Below, one piece after another: positions 54,140-63,851 of a stretch of 64,000 bases of DNA. The translations under genes and the position numbers were made by a program. The stretch covers positions 1 to 64,000 of the forward strand of contig NZ_AJLL01000028.1 of the NCBI RefSeq assembly GCF_000317225.1, given 5' to 3'. The notes below the pieces were generated by a model. That model ran no database searches and was not told where the DNA came from. It was given only the letters and a program-made list of their open reading frames with translations. Within the stretch, counting starts at the first letter, position 1, and every line of letters begins with the position of its first letter. Origin of the DNA: Fischerella thermalis PCC 7521 (GTDB taxonomy: Bacteria; Cyanobacteriota; Cyanobacteriia; Cyanobacteriales; Nostocaceae).

Positions 54140-57100
54140 ATGGCTACCCTCTTTACCAATCAAGTCCCAAACATTTCAGATTTCACTGATAATACTTCCT
54201 ACGAATTAGGCATGAAGTTCCGTAGCGCTACAGAGGGGCAGATAACTGCTGTTCGCTTCTGGAAAGCCCCTAGCGAGACGGGAACTCACACTGGCAGGAT
54301 CTGGTCGGCAACGGGAACACTCCTTGCAAGTGTCACCTTTACTAATGAGACTGCTTCTGGTTGGCAAGAGCAGGCTCTCAGCACACCAGTTAACATTCAA
54401 GCAAATACAACCTATGTTGTCTCTGTCAACATCAATGAGTATTATGTCGCCACTTATGATCAATTGGGCAGTTCCATAACTAATGGCGATCTTAGCTCAG
54501 TAGCAGACGGCAATAATGGGGTATTTAATGGTACTCCAGGAGCTTTCCCAAATAATTCCTACCGGAATACTAATTATTTTCGTGACATTAACTTTGTGCC
54601 TGTTGCCCTGCCGACAATCACAAAGGTAAGCGGCGACAATCAAACTGGTGCAACCGGAGCTACCTTGCCTAACCCCTTAGTTGTTCAGGTCAAAGACAGT
54701 GCTGGTAATCCTCAATCCGGGGTGACGGTGAACTTTGCCGTTACCAGTGGCGGGGGGTCAGTCTCACCTGCTAGTGCAGTAACTAATGCTAGCGGTCAGG
54801 CTAGCACCACCTTAACCCTGGGAGCTAGCCCTGGTGCGATCAGTTCTGTAACTAATACTGTAAGTGCCACCGCAAACGGCATAGGTAGTGTTACCTTCTC
54901 AGCGACTGCGAATCCTCCAGGAGGTACACAAACAGTTTTGACGACTCAAGTACCTAGCATTTCCAATATAACTGATGGCGTTCCCTATGAGTTAGGTATG
55001 AAATTCCGCAGTACCAAAGGGGGACAGATTACTGCCATTCGCTTTTGGAAAGCCTCTAGTGAGACAGGAACTCATATTGGCAAGATTTGGACAGCAACGG
55101 GAACGCTCCTGGAAAGCGTCACTTTTACTAACGAGACAGCTTCTGGTTGGCAGCAACAGTTACTAGAAACACCAGTTAACATTCAAGCAAATACGACTTA
55201 TGTAGTCTCTGTTAACGTCAACGCCTATTATGTCGCCACCAATGATGAACTGGGCAACTCCATAGTCAATGGCGACCTCAGCTCAGTAGCTGACGGGAAC
55301 AATGGGGTATACAATATTACTCCAAATTATTTCCCAACTAGCTCTTATCGCAATAGTAACTATTATCGGGATATCGGTTTTGTTGTTGGCAGTACCTTGA
55401 TTAAAGTCAGTGGAGACAATCAGATTGGCAATACGGGATCGACTCTGCCCAACCCCTTAGTCGTGCGAGTTGTAAACGCTCAAAATAATCCTCAATCGGG
55501 AGTGACGGTCAACTTTGCCATTACTAATGGTGGAGGTTCAGTGTCGCCTACCAGTGTACAGACTAATGCTAGCGGTGAAGCGAGTACGAACTTGACGCTG
55601 GGACCAGTGCCGAGTGGACCTGGAGGGGTGATAGTAACCGCCACGGCAGCCGGCATTGGTAGTATCACCTTCTCGGCTACAGCAACTCCAGCAAACACCA
55701 ATCCCATCTATTTGGAAAACTTAAATTCTGGCACAACTAATTGGAAACTTGTCAACCGGGCCAATGGTGAGATTGCAGGCTATGCCTCAGCAACCAGTGT
55801 CAATAAGGGGGAATCACTGGACATTAAGGTTTCTCTTGCACAACCTGGACAGTTTACCATCGACGTATACCGCTTGGGCTACTATGGTGGCACAGGAGGA
55901 AGATTAATGGCCAGCAGTGGTTCGCTCAATGGTACGACGCAACCCGCTTGTACCCTAGACCCCAATACTCGCCTAGTCGAGTGTAACTGGACAACTTCTT
56001 ACGTCGTGCAGGTAGGCAATAACTGGACTAGCGGTCTTTATGTCGCCAAGCTCACCGACCAAGCAACCGGCAAAGTGGCACATGTGTGGTTTGTCGTTCG
56101 TGATGATAGCAGTACCGCCGATGTTCTATTTCAGAGCAGCGTTTCCACTATTCTGGCCTATAGTGCAACGGGGGGTTATAGCTTGTACGGCTTTAACAGC
56201 ATTGGTGGTCAGCGGGCTTTCAAGGTTTCCTACGACCGACCTGTCTACCAAGCAACCTATGAACAGTCATTTGAGCCTGACACACTCCTGCGATGGGAAT
56301 ACAATATGGTGCGCTGGCTGGAATCTCAAGGTTACGATGTTACCTACACTGACAACATGCAGGTTCACACCGACGGACAAAGATTGCTCAATCACAAAGT
56401 ATTCCTGTCTGTGGGCCATGATGAGTATTGGTCTAAAGAAATGCGCGATTATGTCGAAGCTGCGCGCAATGCCGGAATTAATATAGGATTTTTCTCTGCT
56501 AATACTTGCTATTGGCGAGTCAGGTTTGAAAATTCCACTCCTGCTGCTGGACAAGTGCAGTCCAACCGAGTGATGGCGTGCTACAAACAAGATTGGGCAT
56601 TAGATCCAGTTGCTCAGCAGCAGGGGCCATCAGCTGCCACTAATAAATTCCGTAGCGTCCAGAACCAACGGCCAGAAAACGCTTTATTAGGAGTCATGTA
56701 CGGTAGCGACCTCGATGCCTACTACAGTGGTTATAATTTTGTCGTCACCAACAGCAGCGATCCTTACTATGCAAACACGGGACTTCAGAATGGGGATCAG
56801 TTGGCTCTGTTAGTAGGCTACGAATGGGATTTTATCGTTAATAATGGGTCTAGTCCTGCCAATCTTGTCGTTTTGGCTGAGTCACCAGTCCAGCCCTCTG
56901 GCACATTGCCAACCTTCGACGAACCACCTGGAGAACAATCCCTCCCTGCCAACCAGGATTTCACCAAATCCCACTCCACCCGCTACACGGCCAGTAGTGG
57001 CGCTAAAGTTTTTGCCTCTGGCACAATTCAGTGGGCATGGGGTCTAGACAGTGATGGTGTCAACCCAGCTCGGGAAGACGATCGCGTCAAGCAAATAACT

Positions 57101-57166
57101 GTCAACATCTTAGCAGATATGGGAGCCAGACCCCTAACGCCAAATGCCAACTTGATTGTTCCTTAA
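54140..57166 (+). CDS. DUF4082/Ig-like/N,N-dimethylformamidase-like modular protein
   Basis: 1008 aa. Order: DUF4082 (1-150), Big_1-type Ig domain (about 158-262, SGVTVNFAVTSGGGSVSPASAVTNASGQASTTLTLG), DUF4082 again (about 266-418), Ig again (about 420-520), then about 480 residues like the large subunit of N,N-dimethylformamidase (NPIYLENLNSGTTNWKL, LGYYGGTGGR, VGHDEYWSKEMRDYVEAARNAGINIGFF). The two DUF4082-Ig modules are close copies, so an internal duplication occurred. No signal peptide at the N terminus (MATLFTNQVPNISDF). In the polysaccharide cluster, a surface role on the glycan is likely, but activity on dimethylformamide is not implied. Similar multidomain proteins sit in exopolysaccharide clusters elsewhere. 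Confidence 0.85.
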   Translation: MATLFTNQVPNISDFTDNTSYELGMKFRSATEGQITAVRFWKAPSETGTHTGRIWSATGTLLASVTFTNETASGWQEQALSTPVNIQANTTYVVSVNINEYYVATYDQLGSSITNGDLSSVADGNNGVFNGTPGAFPNNSYRNTNYFRDINFVPVALPTITKVSGDNQTGATGATLPNPLVVQVKDSAGNPQSGVTVNFAVTSGGGSVSPASAVTNASGQASTTLTLGASPGAISSVTNTVSATANGIGSVTFSATANPPGGTQTVLTTQVPSISNITDGVPYELGMKFRSTKGGQITAIRFWKASSETGTHIGKIWTATGTLLESVTFTNETASGWQQQLLETPVNIQANTTYVVSVNVNAYYVATNDELGNSIVNGDLSSVADGNNGVYNITPNYFPTSSYRNSNYYRDIGFVVGSTLIKVSGDNQIGNTGSTLPNPLVVRVVNAQNNPQSGVTVNFAITNGGGSVSPTSVQTNASGEASTNLTLGPVPSGPGGVIVTATAAGIGSITFSATATPANTNPIYLENLNSGTTNWKLVNRANGEIAGYASATSVNKGESLDIKVSLAQPGQFTIDVYRLGYYGGTGGRLMASSGSLNGTTQPACTLDPNTRLVECNWTTSYVVQVGNNWTSGLYVAKLTDQATGKVAHVWFVVRDDSSTADVLFQSSVSTILAYSATGGYSLYGFNSIGGQRAFKVSYDRPVYQATYEQSFEPDTLLRWEYNMVRWLESQGYDVTYTDNMQVHTDGQRLLNHKVFLSVGHDEYWSKEMRDYVEAARNAGINIGFFSANTCYWRVRFENSTPAAGQVQSNRVMACYKQDWALDPVAQQQGPSAATNKFRSVQNQRPENALLGVMYGSDLDAYYSGYNFVVTNSSDPYYANTGLQNGDQLALLVGYEWDFIVNNGSSPANLVVLAESPVQPSGTLPTFDEPPGEQSLPANQDFTKSHSTRYTASSGAKVFASGTIQWAWGLDSDGVNPAREDDRVKQITVNILADMGARPLTPNANLIVP

Positions 57167-57187
57167 ACTATCCCACAAAAATCATCA

Positions 57188-58174
57188 ATGTCACCTTTGA
57201 AACGTCGACAATTTACCCAACTGGCAGCTGCCAGCTTGACTTCCACTATTGTGGCCGATCTCTCTAGTAAGGTGCTTGCTCAAAAGAGTGAGCCGAGTCA
57301 GGAGGTTATTTATGGAGTCAACCTCCTGAGTGCATCCAAAGAGCAAAATCGGGAAAACCAAACTCCATCAGTGGAAGTGAGCGTTGCTGATCTGGCGACG
57401 GCAAAGGTTCTCTCTAAAGCTAGTGTGCCAGTGCTGTCTGTTGACAATCTATCATCGAGACCGAAAACGCCTCGGGCGTTCTTTCTTCCTGATTATGACC
57501 GGATTACGAAATTGATAGTACTCGCAGATGGAACTATTGTAATTTCTACGGTTTCTAGCACGAGAAATGGTTATTTCAACTATCTCATTTCTATTGGCGG
57601 CATCACTTCTACTGTTGAAAGCATTACTAGCGCTAAATTCACAGCCCAAACAGTTCTAGACTTCGAGAAATTCAATCAGACAGTCGACAGTTTACTCAGC
57701 CTTCCCAAGAATCAAGTTCTATCCCTGATAGGAACTGAGGGTATTACGCCTTTTGCTTTTAGAACACTTGATCTCACCACAGGTAAAATTCTTTCTGGCG
57801 ATGATCTGGCCCTACCCCAACTGCCGCCTACCCATCGATTCGCTAACCTATGCCAAGATCCGAAGGGAAATATTTTCGCAACCGAGATTGGTTCAGAAGG
57901 TGTCCCTGTTTTAGTCTCAATGAACTTGCAGGATAAAGCAATAGCTACTGGCAAGGTTAAAATTCAGAGACTGACTCCACTGAACTTTGAGGGACGTCCC
58001 CTTGTTAACGATGTGAAAGACTTAGCCTTCTCTTCCTCCGGTCAATTGTATGCGCTTGCTGCTGACAATCGTGTCAAAAACAATGCCCTGTTTACGGTAG
58101 ACGTGAAAACTGGCAAGATGGGGCTAGTAAGTGAGTTGGCAGTCGAGAAGTTTGCTTTCTCTCCAAAAGCCTAA
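57188..58174 (+). CDS. exported protein with twin-arginine-like signal
   Basis: 328 aa. The N terminus MSPLKRRQFTQLAAASLTSTIV has RRQF and a weakly hydrophobic stretch like a Tat signal, cleavage perhaps near VLAQ (31-34). The remainder is beta-rich with repeated strands (DRITKLIVLADGTIVISTVSSTRNG, AFRTLDLTTGKIL, LYALAADNRVKNNALFTVDVKTGKMG), suggesting a beta-propeller. No catalytic signature recognised. It lies directly after the large DUF4082 protein (21-base gap), so the two are probably cotranscribed. Its end is followed by a terminator. Confidence 0.75.
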   Translation: MSPLKRRQFTQLAAASLTSTIVADLSSKVLAQKSEPSQEVIYGVNLLSASKEQNRENQTPSVEVSVADLATAKVLSKASVPVLSVDNLSSRPKTPRAFFLPDYDRITKLIVLADGTIVISTVSSTRNGYFNYLISIGGITSTVESITSAKFTAQTVLDFEKFNQTVDSLLSLPKNQVLSLIGTEGITPFAFRTLDLTTGKILSGDDLALPQLPPTHRFANLCQDPKGNIFATEIGSEGVPVLVSMNLQDKAIATGKVKIQRLTPLNFEGRPLVNDVKDLAFSSSGQLYALAADNRVKNNALFTVDVKTGKMGLVSELAVEKFAFSPKA

Positions 58175-58198
58175 ATTCCACAATTTTGAGATTTATTG

Positions 58199-58234
58199 AA
58201 GGCGATCGCCCTCCCAAAAGAGCGATCGCCTTTT
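58199..58234 (+). terminator. terminator built from two HIP1 sites
   Basis: AAGGCGATCGC (58199-58209) pairs with GCGATCGCCTT (58222-58232), followed by TT then GAT. Hairpin with two GCGATCGC octamers in its stem, 24 bases after the exported protein gene. Confidence 0.65.
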
Positions 58235-58259
58235 GATACTGAAGAAATAAAAAAACTGT

Positions 58260-59918
58260 ATGGAGAAATTAGCTAACAATACACTCAGCCTTTGGCGAGA
58301 GGAAAACAGCCTACTCATTCCACAAAATTTCGAGGTTTTTCGCAACCTGGTTGCTGAAGCAAGAGACTTCGCAGATCGTGGTAATTATAACGCGGCGGCT
58401 GTATATGCAGAAATTGCAGCTTTTCATGCACAGTTTAAACATTGTGGTCTTTTTAACAGCCCGGAACTGGAAAATATCCTCCTAACAATAGGACGCCAGA
58501 TCACACAAACAACCCTCGCTCCCACTCCAGAACCTTCTTTATCCAAAAGACCAAAAAATATCCTGCATGTTTCTACCAATATTTCTTCGCCTTTCGGTGG
58601 TATTCCTAGATTTATTCGACGCTGGATACAACAAGATACACAGCGATCGCATTCCTTGGCCTTGACAAAGCAAGCACCGAATGAAGTGCCTCAAATCTTA
58701 ACAGAGTTGGTAAGCAATAGTCACGGCAAAATATTCTTGCTGAACGAAACCATTGGTGGTTTTGTCTCTCGAGCCAAACGATTACGGAAAATTGCCGCGA
58801 CAGCGGACATCGTGGTGCTACATATATGGGAACACGATGTCATTCCAATAATTGCCTTTGCCAATAAAGAACTATCTCCACCGATTATTTATGTAAATCA
58901 CGGCGATCACTGCTTTTGGTTGGGAGCAGCCGTTAGTGATGTTGTTGCAAATCTCCGTGAGTCTGGTATGCGCCTTTCACAAAAGCGCCGGGGTATTGAA
59001 GCAGAGCGTAACATGCTTCTGCCTACCATTTTAGAACCTTCTCACAGACAGCTTTCTCGCACACAGGCAAAGCAACAGCTCGGCATTGATGAAAACAGCA
59101 CTCTACTACTCTCTATTGCTAGGGCGCCTAAATACAGAAAGACTGACGGCATAAGTTTTGCTGATGCACACGTTCCACTATTAAAAAAACATGACCGCGC
59201 TATCCTAGTTGTTATTGGCCCAGGTGGTAGTGAAGATTGGTCAACTGCCATACAGCAAACTCAAGGAAGAATCATAGCCCTTGGACACACTGAAGATACT
59301 GCTGTATACTACCAGGCAGCTGATATTTATGTTGATTCCTATCCTTTTGTTTCGATTACATCACTACTGGAAGCAGGAAGCTATGGTGTACCGTTGGTGA
59401 GTCGCTACCCATACTCCTCCGATGCCTGTGAGATACTTGGTGCTGATATGCCTGGTTTGACTGGCAATTTGATTCGCGTACACGATCTCGAGGAGTACAC
59501 AACTGTTCTATCGCGCTTAGTCGCAGATGAAGAATTACGACTCTCCTTAGGAGAAGCAACGAGGAGGCGTATTGTTGAGGTACACATGGGAAGTAATTGG
59601 CAGCATAACTTGGAAGAGGTGTACACCCGTGCTGCTAGTCTACCTCGGGTAAAAGTTACTTCATCTGCTATGGATCAAATGTTTATAACCGAGCCAGATG
59701 TCTTCTGGATTCGTGACCATAGTTGGAATTGTGAACTTGACGATATGATCCAGCCTCGATTACCAATTATGCCTTTTGAACAGAGATTGTACCATTGGAT
59801 GCGGTTGGCTAAAAAGCATGGTTGGCAAAACCAAATAAGTCTTTTACTACCTGAGTGGTTTCGCTTGCGCTACTACTTACCTTTACGTTCTGTATTGAAA
59901 ATGGGCAATAGGCAATAG
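58260..59918 (+). CDS. glycosyltransferase family 4
   Basis: 552 aa. The first about 95 residues form a helical, TPR-like segment (AEARDFADRGNYNAAAVYAEIAAFHAQF). The GT-B domain begins with KNILHVSTNISSPFGGIPRFIRRW; donor half with LGIDENSTLLLSIARAPKYRKTDGI, AILVVIGPGGSEDW, and ADIYVDSYPFVSITSLLEAGSYGVPLV. The C-terminal about 90 residues (FWIRDHSWNCELDDMIQPRLP) are a short extra domain. Donor and acceptor unknown. Starts after a strong terminator-like hairpin, so it may open a separate transcription unit. Confidence 0.88.
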   Translation: MEKLANNTLSLWREENSLLIPQNFEVFRNLVAEARDFADRGNYNAAAVYAEIAAFHAQFKHCGLFNSPELENILLTIGRQITQTTLAPTPEPSLSKRPKNILHVSTNISSPFGGIPRFIRRWIQQDTQRSHSLALTKQAPNEVPQILTELVSNSHGKIFLLNETIGGFVSRAKRLRKIAATADIVVLHIWEHDVIPIIAFANKELSPPIIYVNHGDHCFWLGAAVSDVVANLRESGMRLSQKRRGIEAERNMLLPTILEPSHRQLSRTQAKQQLGIDENSTLLLSIARAPKYRKTDGISFADAHVPLLKKHDRAILVVIGPGGSEDWSTAIQQTQGRIIALGHTEDTAVYYQAADIYVDSYPFVSITSLLEAGSYGVPLVSRYPYSSDACEILGADMPGLTGNLIRVHDLEEYTTVLSRLVADEELRLSLGEATRRRIVEVHMGSNWQHNLEEVYTRAASLPRVKVTSSAMDQMFITEPDVFWIRDHSWNCELDDMIQPRLPIMPFEQRLYHWMRLAKKHGWQNQISLLLPEWFRLRYYLPLRSVLKMGNRQ

Positions 59919-59944
59919 GGAACAGATAAAAATATTTTTCCAAG

Positions 59945-61171
59945 ATGAATATTTTACATATCAATCAATCTGATGGTCTCGGTAATGGAGCAGGAATCGC
60001 AGGTTACCGACTACATCAAGGTTTGCTAGCTCAAGGTGTAGACTCGCGCATATTGGTGGGAACGCTCACAACCAGCAGTGACTGCGTAGCAACTGCTCCT
60101 CGCAGTAAGCACCGTGTTGAAAATTTGTGTTATCGCTTCGCTTGCCATTTTGGACTTAATGATATTAACTGGCTCGGCAGTTTTGATATTCCCAAGCATA
60201 ACTTCTATAAACAAGCAGATATTCTTAACTTTCACAACTTGCATACTGGTTATTTTAACTACTTAGCAATTCCCTATTTAACGGAAAATAAGCCTGCTGT
60301 TTTTACGCTCCATGATATGTGGAGCTTTACTGGGCATTGCTCTTATAGTTATGATTGCGATCGCTGGAAGTTTGGTTGTGGCAAATGTCCTTATCCAGAT
60401 ACCTATCCAGCCATTGCTAGAGATAATACTTACCTAGAGTGGAAACTAAAAAACTGGGTTTACAGCCGCTCTCACCTCACCATAGTGACTCCCAGTACTT
60501 GGCTGGCTGACCAAGTGAAGCAGAGTATGCTGCAAGACAAGTCAATTCATCACATTCCTTATGGTATTGATACGGAAGCTTATCAGCCTCTTGACACTGA
60601 AAAATGCCGTTCCATCCTTGGCATTCCAGCAGATAAAAAAGTTTTAATGTTTGCAGCTTTAGATATAAAATATACCCGCAAGGGTGGTGACTTACTAGTC
60701 AAAGCTCTGCAAGCCTTACCAGATTCACTGAAAGCGGAGACTATGCTTCTGACTATCGGTTATGGTAGTGAATCTCTTGCGGAAGTAGTGGGGATACCTA
60801 ACCTGAATCTTGGGTACGTAAGCAGCGATCGTCTCAAGTCCATTGCCTATTCTGCTGCTGATCTGTTTATTTTTCCGACTCGTGCTGATAATCTACCGTT
60901 AGTACTGCAAGAGAGCATGGCTTGTGGGACTGCGATGGTTTCTTTCAAAATTGGTGGTGTCCCAGATTTAGTACGTCCAGGTATCACTGGCTATTTAGCC
61001 TCACCAGAGGATGCTCAAGATTTGTGTTATGGCATTGTGCAGCTTTTAGAAGATAACCAACAGCGCCAGCAGATGGGGCAAAACTGTCGACAAATAGCTC
61101 TGACTGAATACAGGTTAGAACTTCAGGCAAAACGATACATTGAAATTTACCATCAGTTATCAAGAAACTAA
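59945..61171 (+). CDS. glycosyltransferase family 4
   Basis: 408 aa GT-B enzyme starting MNILHINQSDGLGNGAGIAGYRLHQGL. Acceptor half contains LHDMWSFTGHCSYSYDCDRWKFGCGKCP, a cysteine-rich loop typical of the WcaC/colanic-acid GT4 group. Donor half: GIPADKKVLMFAALDIKYTRKGG, ADLFIFPTRADNLPLVLQESMACGTAMVSFKIGGVPD with the EX7E motif. Same strand as the gene 26 bases upstream. Confidence 0.9.
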   Translation: MNILHINQSDGLGNGAGIAGYRLHQGLLAQGVDSRILVGTLTTSSDCVATAPRSKHRVENLCYRFACHFGLNDINWLGSFDIPKHNFYKQADILNFHNLHTGYFNYLAIPYLTENKPAVFTLHDMWSFTGHCSYSYDCDRWKFGCGKCPYPDTYPAIARDNTYLEWKLKNWVYSRSHLTIVTPSTWLADQVKQSMLQDKSIHHIPYGIDTEAYQPLDTEKCRSILGIPADKKVLMFAALDIKYTRKGGDLLVKALQALPDSLKAETMLLTIGYGSESLAEVVGIPNLNLGYVSSDRLKSIAYSAADLFIFPTRADNLPLVLQESMACGTAMVSFKIGGVPDLVRPGITGYLASPEDAQDLCYGIVQLLEDNQQRQQMGQNCRQIALTEYRLELQAKRYIEIYHQLSRN

Positions 61172-61242
61172 ATATGCTTAATTATGCTTTCAGCATTGCA
61201 ATAAATAGTATCGACTTTCATAGACATCTGGTGAAAAAGAAT

Positions 61243-61272
61243 GTAGAGACACGCTGTTTGAAGCGTCTCTAC
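61243..61272. repeat. GTAGAGAC...GTCTCTAC palindrome
   Basis: Imperfect inverted repeat, arms GTAGAGAC and GTCTCTAC with an inner ACGC/GCGT, between two glycosyltransferase genes. Same family as the palindrome at 31309-31330. Confidence 0.7.
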
Positions 61273-61347
61273 AAGGATTTTGGGTAACGCATAATTAAAT
61301 TCGGTCGATGTCTAATAGTTACAAAAAACAATAGAAATATTTTTTAA

Positions 61348-62343
61348 ATGATTATCAGACCCTTAGTTTCAGTAATTATTCCATGCTATAATGCAGCATC
61401 TTTTTTAACAGAAACCTTAGAGAGTGTATTTGAGCAAACATTAAAGGATCTTGAAATTATTGTTATTGATGATGGTTCAACAGACAATACAGCGACTTTA
61501 ATTCGCTCTTTTGGCTCAAGAGTGAAAGCTGAATTTACCTCTAATCAAGGAGCAAGCGCTGCACGTAATCGAGGTACAGAGCTTGCTCAAGGTAGATTTA
61601 TTCAATATTTAGATGCAGATGATTTATTGCGGGTAGATGCATTAGAAAAACGGGTAAATGCTCTTATTAATAACGATGCAGATGTTGCATACTCAGACTG
61701 GCAACGACTAGAAGAAGGGGAAGATGGCAAATATCATCCAGGGGAAGTGGTAGCTAGGCGAATTGAAGATATTCATGCTGACCCCCAGATAGCATTATTT
61801 ACAGATTTCTGGGCACCACCTGCTGCCTTACTTTACCATCGTCGTGTTGTAGAGAAAATTGGCTGTTGGAATGAATCTTTACCTATCATTCAAGATGCTC
61901 GCTTTCTCTTAGATGCAGCTTTGGTGGGGGGAAATTTTATTTATGTGCCTGGCGTACAAGCAGATTACCGCGTCCATAAAAAAGATAGTTTGTCTCGCCG
62001 CAACCCTGCTAAATTCGTTTTAGATTGTTTCAATAATGCTTGCCAAGTAGAGGATTTCTGGAAAGTTAATGGCAGTATAACTCCAGAACGCCGGAGTGCG
62101 TTAGAGAAGACTTACGGACAGGTAGCCAGATTTTACTTTGAACACGATCGCTTAAAGTTTAAAGAAGTGCTTGCCAAAATTCATGATCTGAATCCTAACT
62201 ATCTTCCTTCTAGTCCGAGAACTTTGAGACAAATATCTCAATGGTTCGGATATGAGCAAGCTGAGGCGATCGCTCTCAACTATCGTCGGATCAAAAAGAT
62301 GATTCACAGCTTGACTCCCAAATTTCCTATCACTTCTACCTAA
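61348..62343 (+). CDS. glycosyltransferase family 2
   Basis: 331 aa GT-A inverting enzyme. N-terminal SVIIPCYNAASFLTETLESVFEQT, DDGSTDNT, GASAARNRG, and the metal-binding DADD motif in FIQYLDADDLL. C-terminal part DARFLLDAALVGGNFIYVPGVQADYRVHKKDSLSR contains the catalytic acidic region. No membrane segment. Adds a single sugar to the growing repeat unit; the sugar is unknown. Confidence 0.92.
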   Translation: MIIRPLVSVIIPCYNAASFLTETLESVFEQTLKDLEIIVIDDGSTDNTATLIRSFGSRVKAEFTSNQGASAARNRGTELAQGRFIQYLDADDLLRVDALEKRVNALINNDADVAYSDWQRLEEGEDGKYHPGEVVARRIEDIHADPQIALFTDFWAPPAALLYHRRVVEKIGCWNESLPIIQDARFLLDAALVGGNFIYVPGVQADYRVHKKDSLSRRNPAKFVLDCFNNACQVEDFWKVNGSITPERRSALEKTYGQVARFYFEHDRLKFKEVLAKIHDLNPNYLPSSPRTLRQISQWFGYEQAEAIALNYRRIKKMIHSLTPKFPITST

Positions 62344-62344
62344 C

Positions 62345-63688
62345 GTGAAAATAATTCAAGTCCCTTTCTGCTTCTATCCCGATCCCGTTGGCGGAACAGA
62401 AGTGTACGTTGAGGCTTTGTCACGCTACTTGCAGCAACAAAGTGTTGAAGTTATAGTTGCAGCGCCGGGAGAAGCTAATCAGTCCTACCTACATCATCAG
62501 CTACCAGTACGGCGATATGGAATGTCGAAGCAACTCAAAAATCTACGAGAAAATTATGGAGAAGGGGATATACATGCAGCCATAGAGTTCAGCCGTCTTC
62601 TGGATGCTGAACAACCAGATATAGTACATCTCCATGCTTTGACATCAGGTGTTTCTCTGCGAATAGTACAAGCTGCAAAACAACGAAAAATTCCTGTTGT
62701 GTTTACATACCATACCCCAACCGTTACTTGTCAAAGAGGAACTTTAATGCGCTGGGGAACACAAGTCTGTGATGGTCAGATAGATTTACATGCTTGCACT
62801 CAGTGTACACTGCAAGGTTTGGGACTAGATAAAAACATTGCGAAAGCGATCGCTAGTTTGCCAACCCAGGTAGGAAAGTGGCTAGGCGATTTGAATTTAC
62901 AAGGGCGTACTTGGACAGCCTTAAGAATGACAGAATTAGTTAGTCTGCGCCATAGTACTTTACGCACCCTATTAGCGGAAGTTAATCACATTGTCGCAGT
63001 CTGCAACTGGGTCAGAGATGTTTTGTTACTCAACCACGTTCCTCAGGACAAAATTACTGTTATTCGCCAAGGTCTTTGTCACAACTTACCAGAAACGATT
63101 AACTCTCAGCCAAGATATGCTAAATCAGCTTTAAAAATTGCTTTTTTGGGTAGGCTCGATCCCACTAAAGGAATTCATATTCTGATCAAAGCCTTACAAG
63201 TATTCCCTAACTTGCCAATTAATTTAGATATCTATGGTGTTTCCCAAGGTGCAAGCAGTAGTGCTTATCAACAACAACTGCAAACTATAACAGCAAATGA
63301 CCCACGCATCAGTTTCAAACCCCCAGTTGCACCTGAAAATGTGATATCTACCCTGACAGATTATGACTTGTTAGCTGTTCCTTCTCAGTGGTTAGAGACT
63401 GGGCCAATGGTAGTGCTAGAAGCCTTTGCTGCTGGGGTTCCCGTGATTGGTTCTAATTTAGGTGGCATTGCTGAACTAGTTCAGCACGAAGTCAACGGCA
63501 TTTTAGTAGAACCTGCGTCTGTAGTTGCCTGGAGTCAACAACTACAAAGATTATGCCAAGATAGGCAACTACTGATGCGGCTTGGTGCTGGTATTAAGTC
63601 TCCCCAAACAATGGAGGCAGTGGCAACTCAGATGTTATCGATTTATCAGCTCTATGCAAGCGGCGACTTACTTTCCAAACCCATTTAA
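62345..63688 (+). CDS. glycosyltransferase family 4
   Basis: 447 aa, starting at GTG at 62345, one base after the preceding stop. N terminus VKIIQVPFCFYPDPVGGTEVYVEALSRYL; acceptor half with CX2C-like cysteines in RGTLMRWGTQVCDGQIDLHACTQCTLQGLG; donor half LKIAFLGRLDPTKGIHILIKALQ, LLAVPSQWLETGPMVVLEAFAAGVPVIGSNLGGIAEL (EX7E motif). The Cys cluster in the acceptor domain also occurs in the glycosyltransferase at 59945. Confidence 0.92.
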   Translation: MKIIQVPFCFYPDPVGGTEVYVEALSRYLQQQSVEVIVAAPGEANQSYLHHQLPVRRYGMSKQLKNLRENYGEGDIHAAIEFSRLLDAEQPDIVHLHALTSGVSLRIVQAAKQRKIPVVFTYHTPTVTCQRGTLMRWGTQVCDGQIDLHACTQCTLQGLGLDKNIAKAIASLPTQVGKWLGDLNLQGRTWTALRMTELVSLRHSTLRTLLAEVNHIVAVCNWVRDVLLLNHVPQDKITVIRQGLCHNLPETINSQPRYAKSALKIAFLGRLDPTKGIHILIKALQVFPNLPINLDIYGVSQGASSSAYQQQLQTITANDPRISFKPPVAPENVISTLTDYDLLAVPSQWLETGPMVVLEAFAAGVPVIGSNLGGIAELVQHEVNGILVEPASVVAWSQQLQRLCQDRQLLMRLGAGIKSPQTMEAVATQMLSIYQLYASGDLLSKPI

Positions 63689-63851
63689 TTACTAACAAGA
63701 ATATTTTATGATCCACCTTTCTGAAAACAAAAGCAATATGTTATCTACAAATACTCAGAATATAAAGATGTACACTATGCTGCTAAAAATTAGACCTACC
63801 CAACTAGGTGTATTCGCCAACTATAAATTTTTGAGATTTTAACCTTAACTG

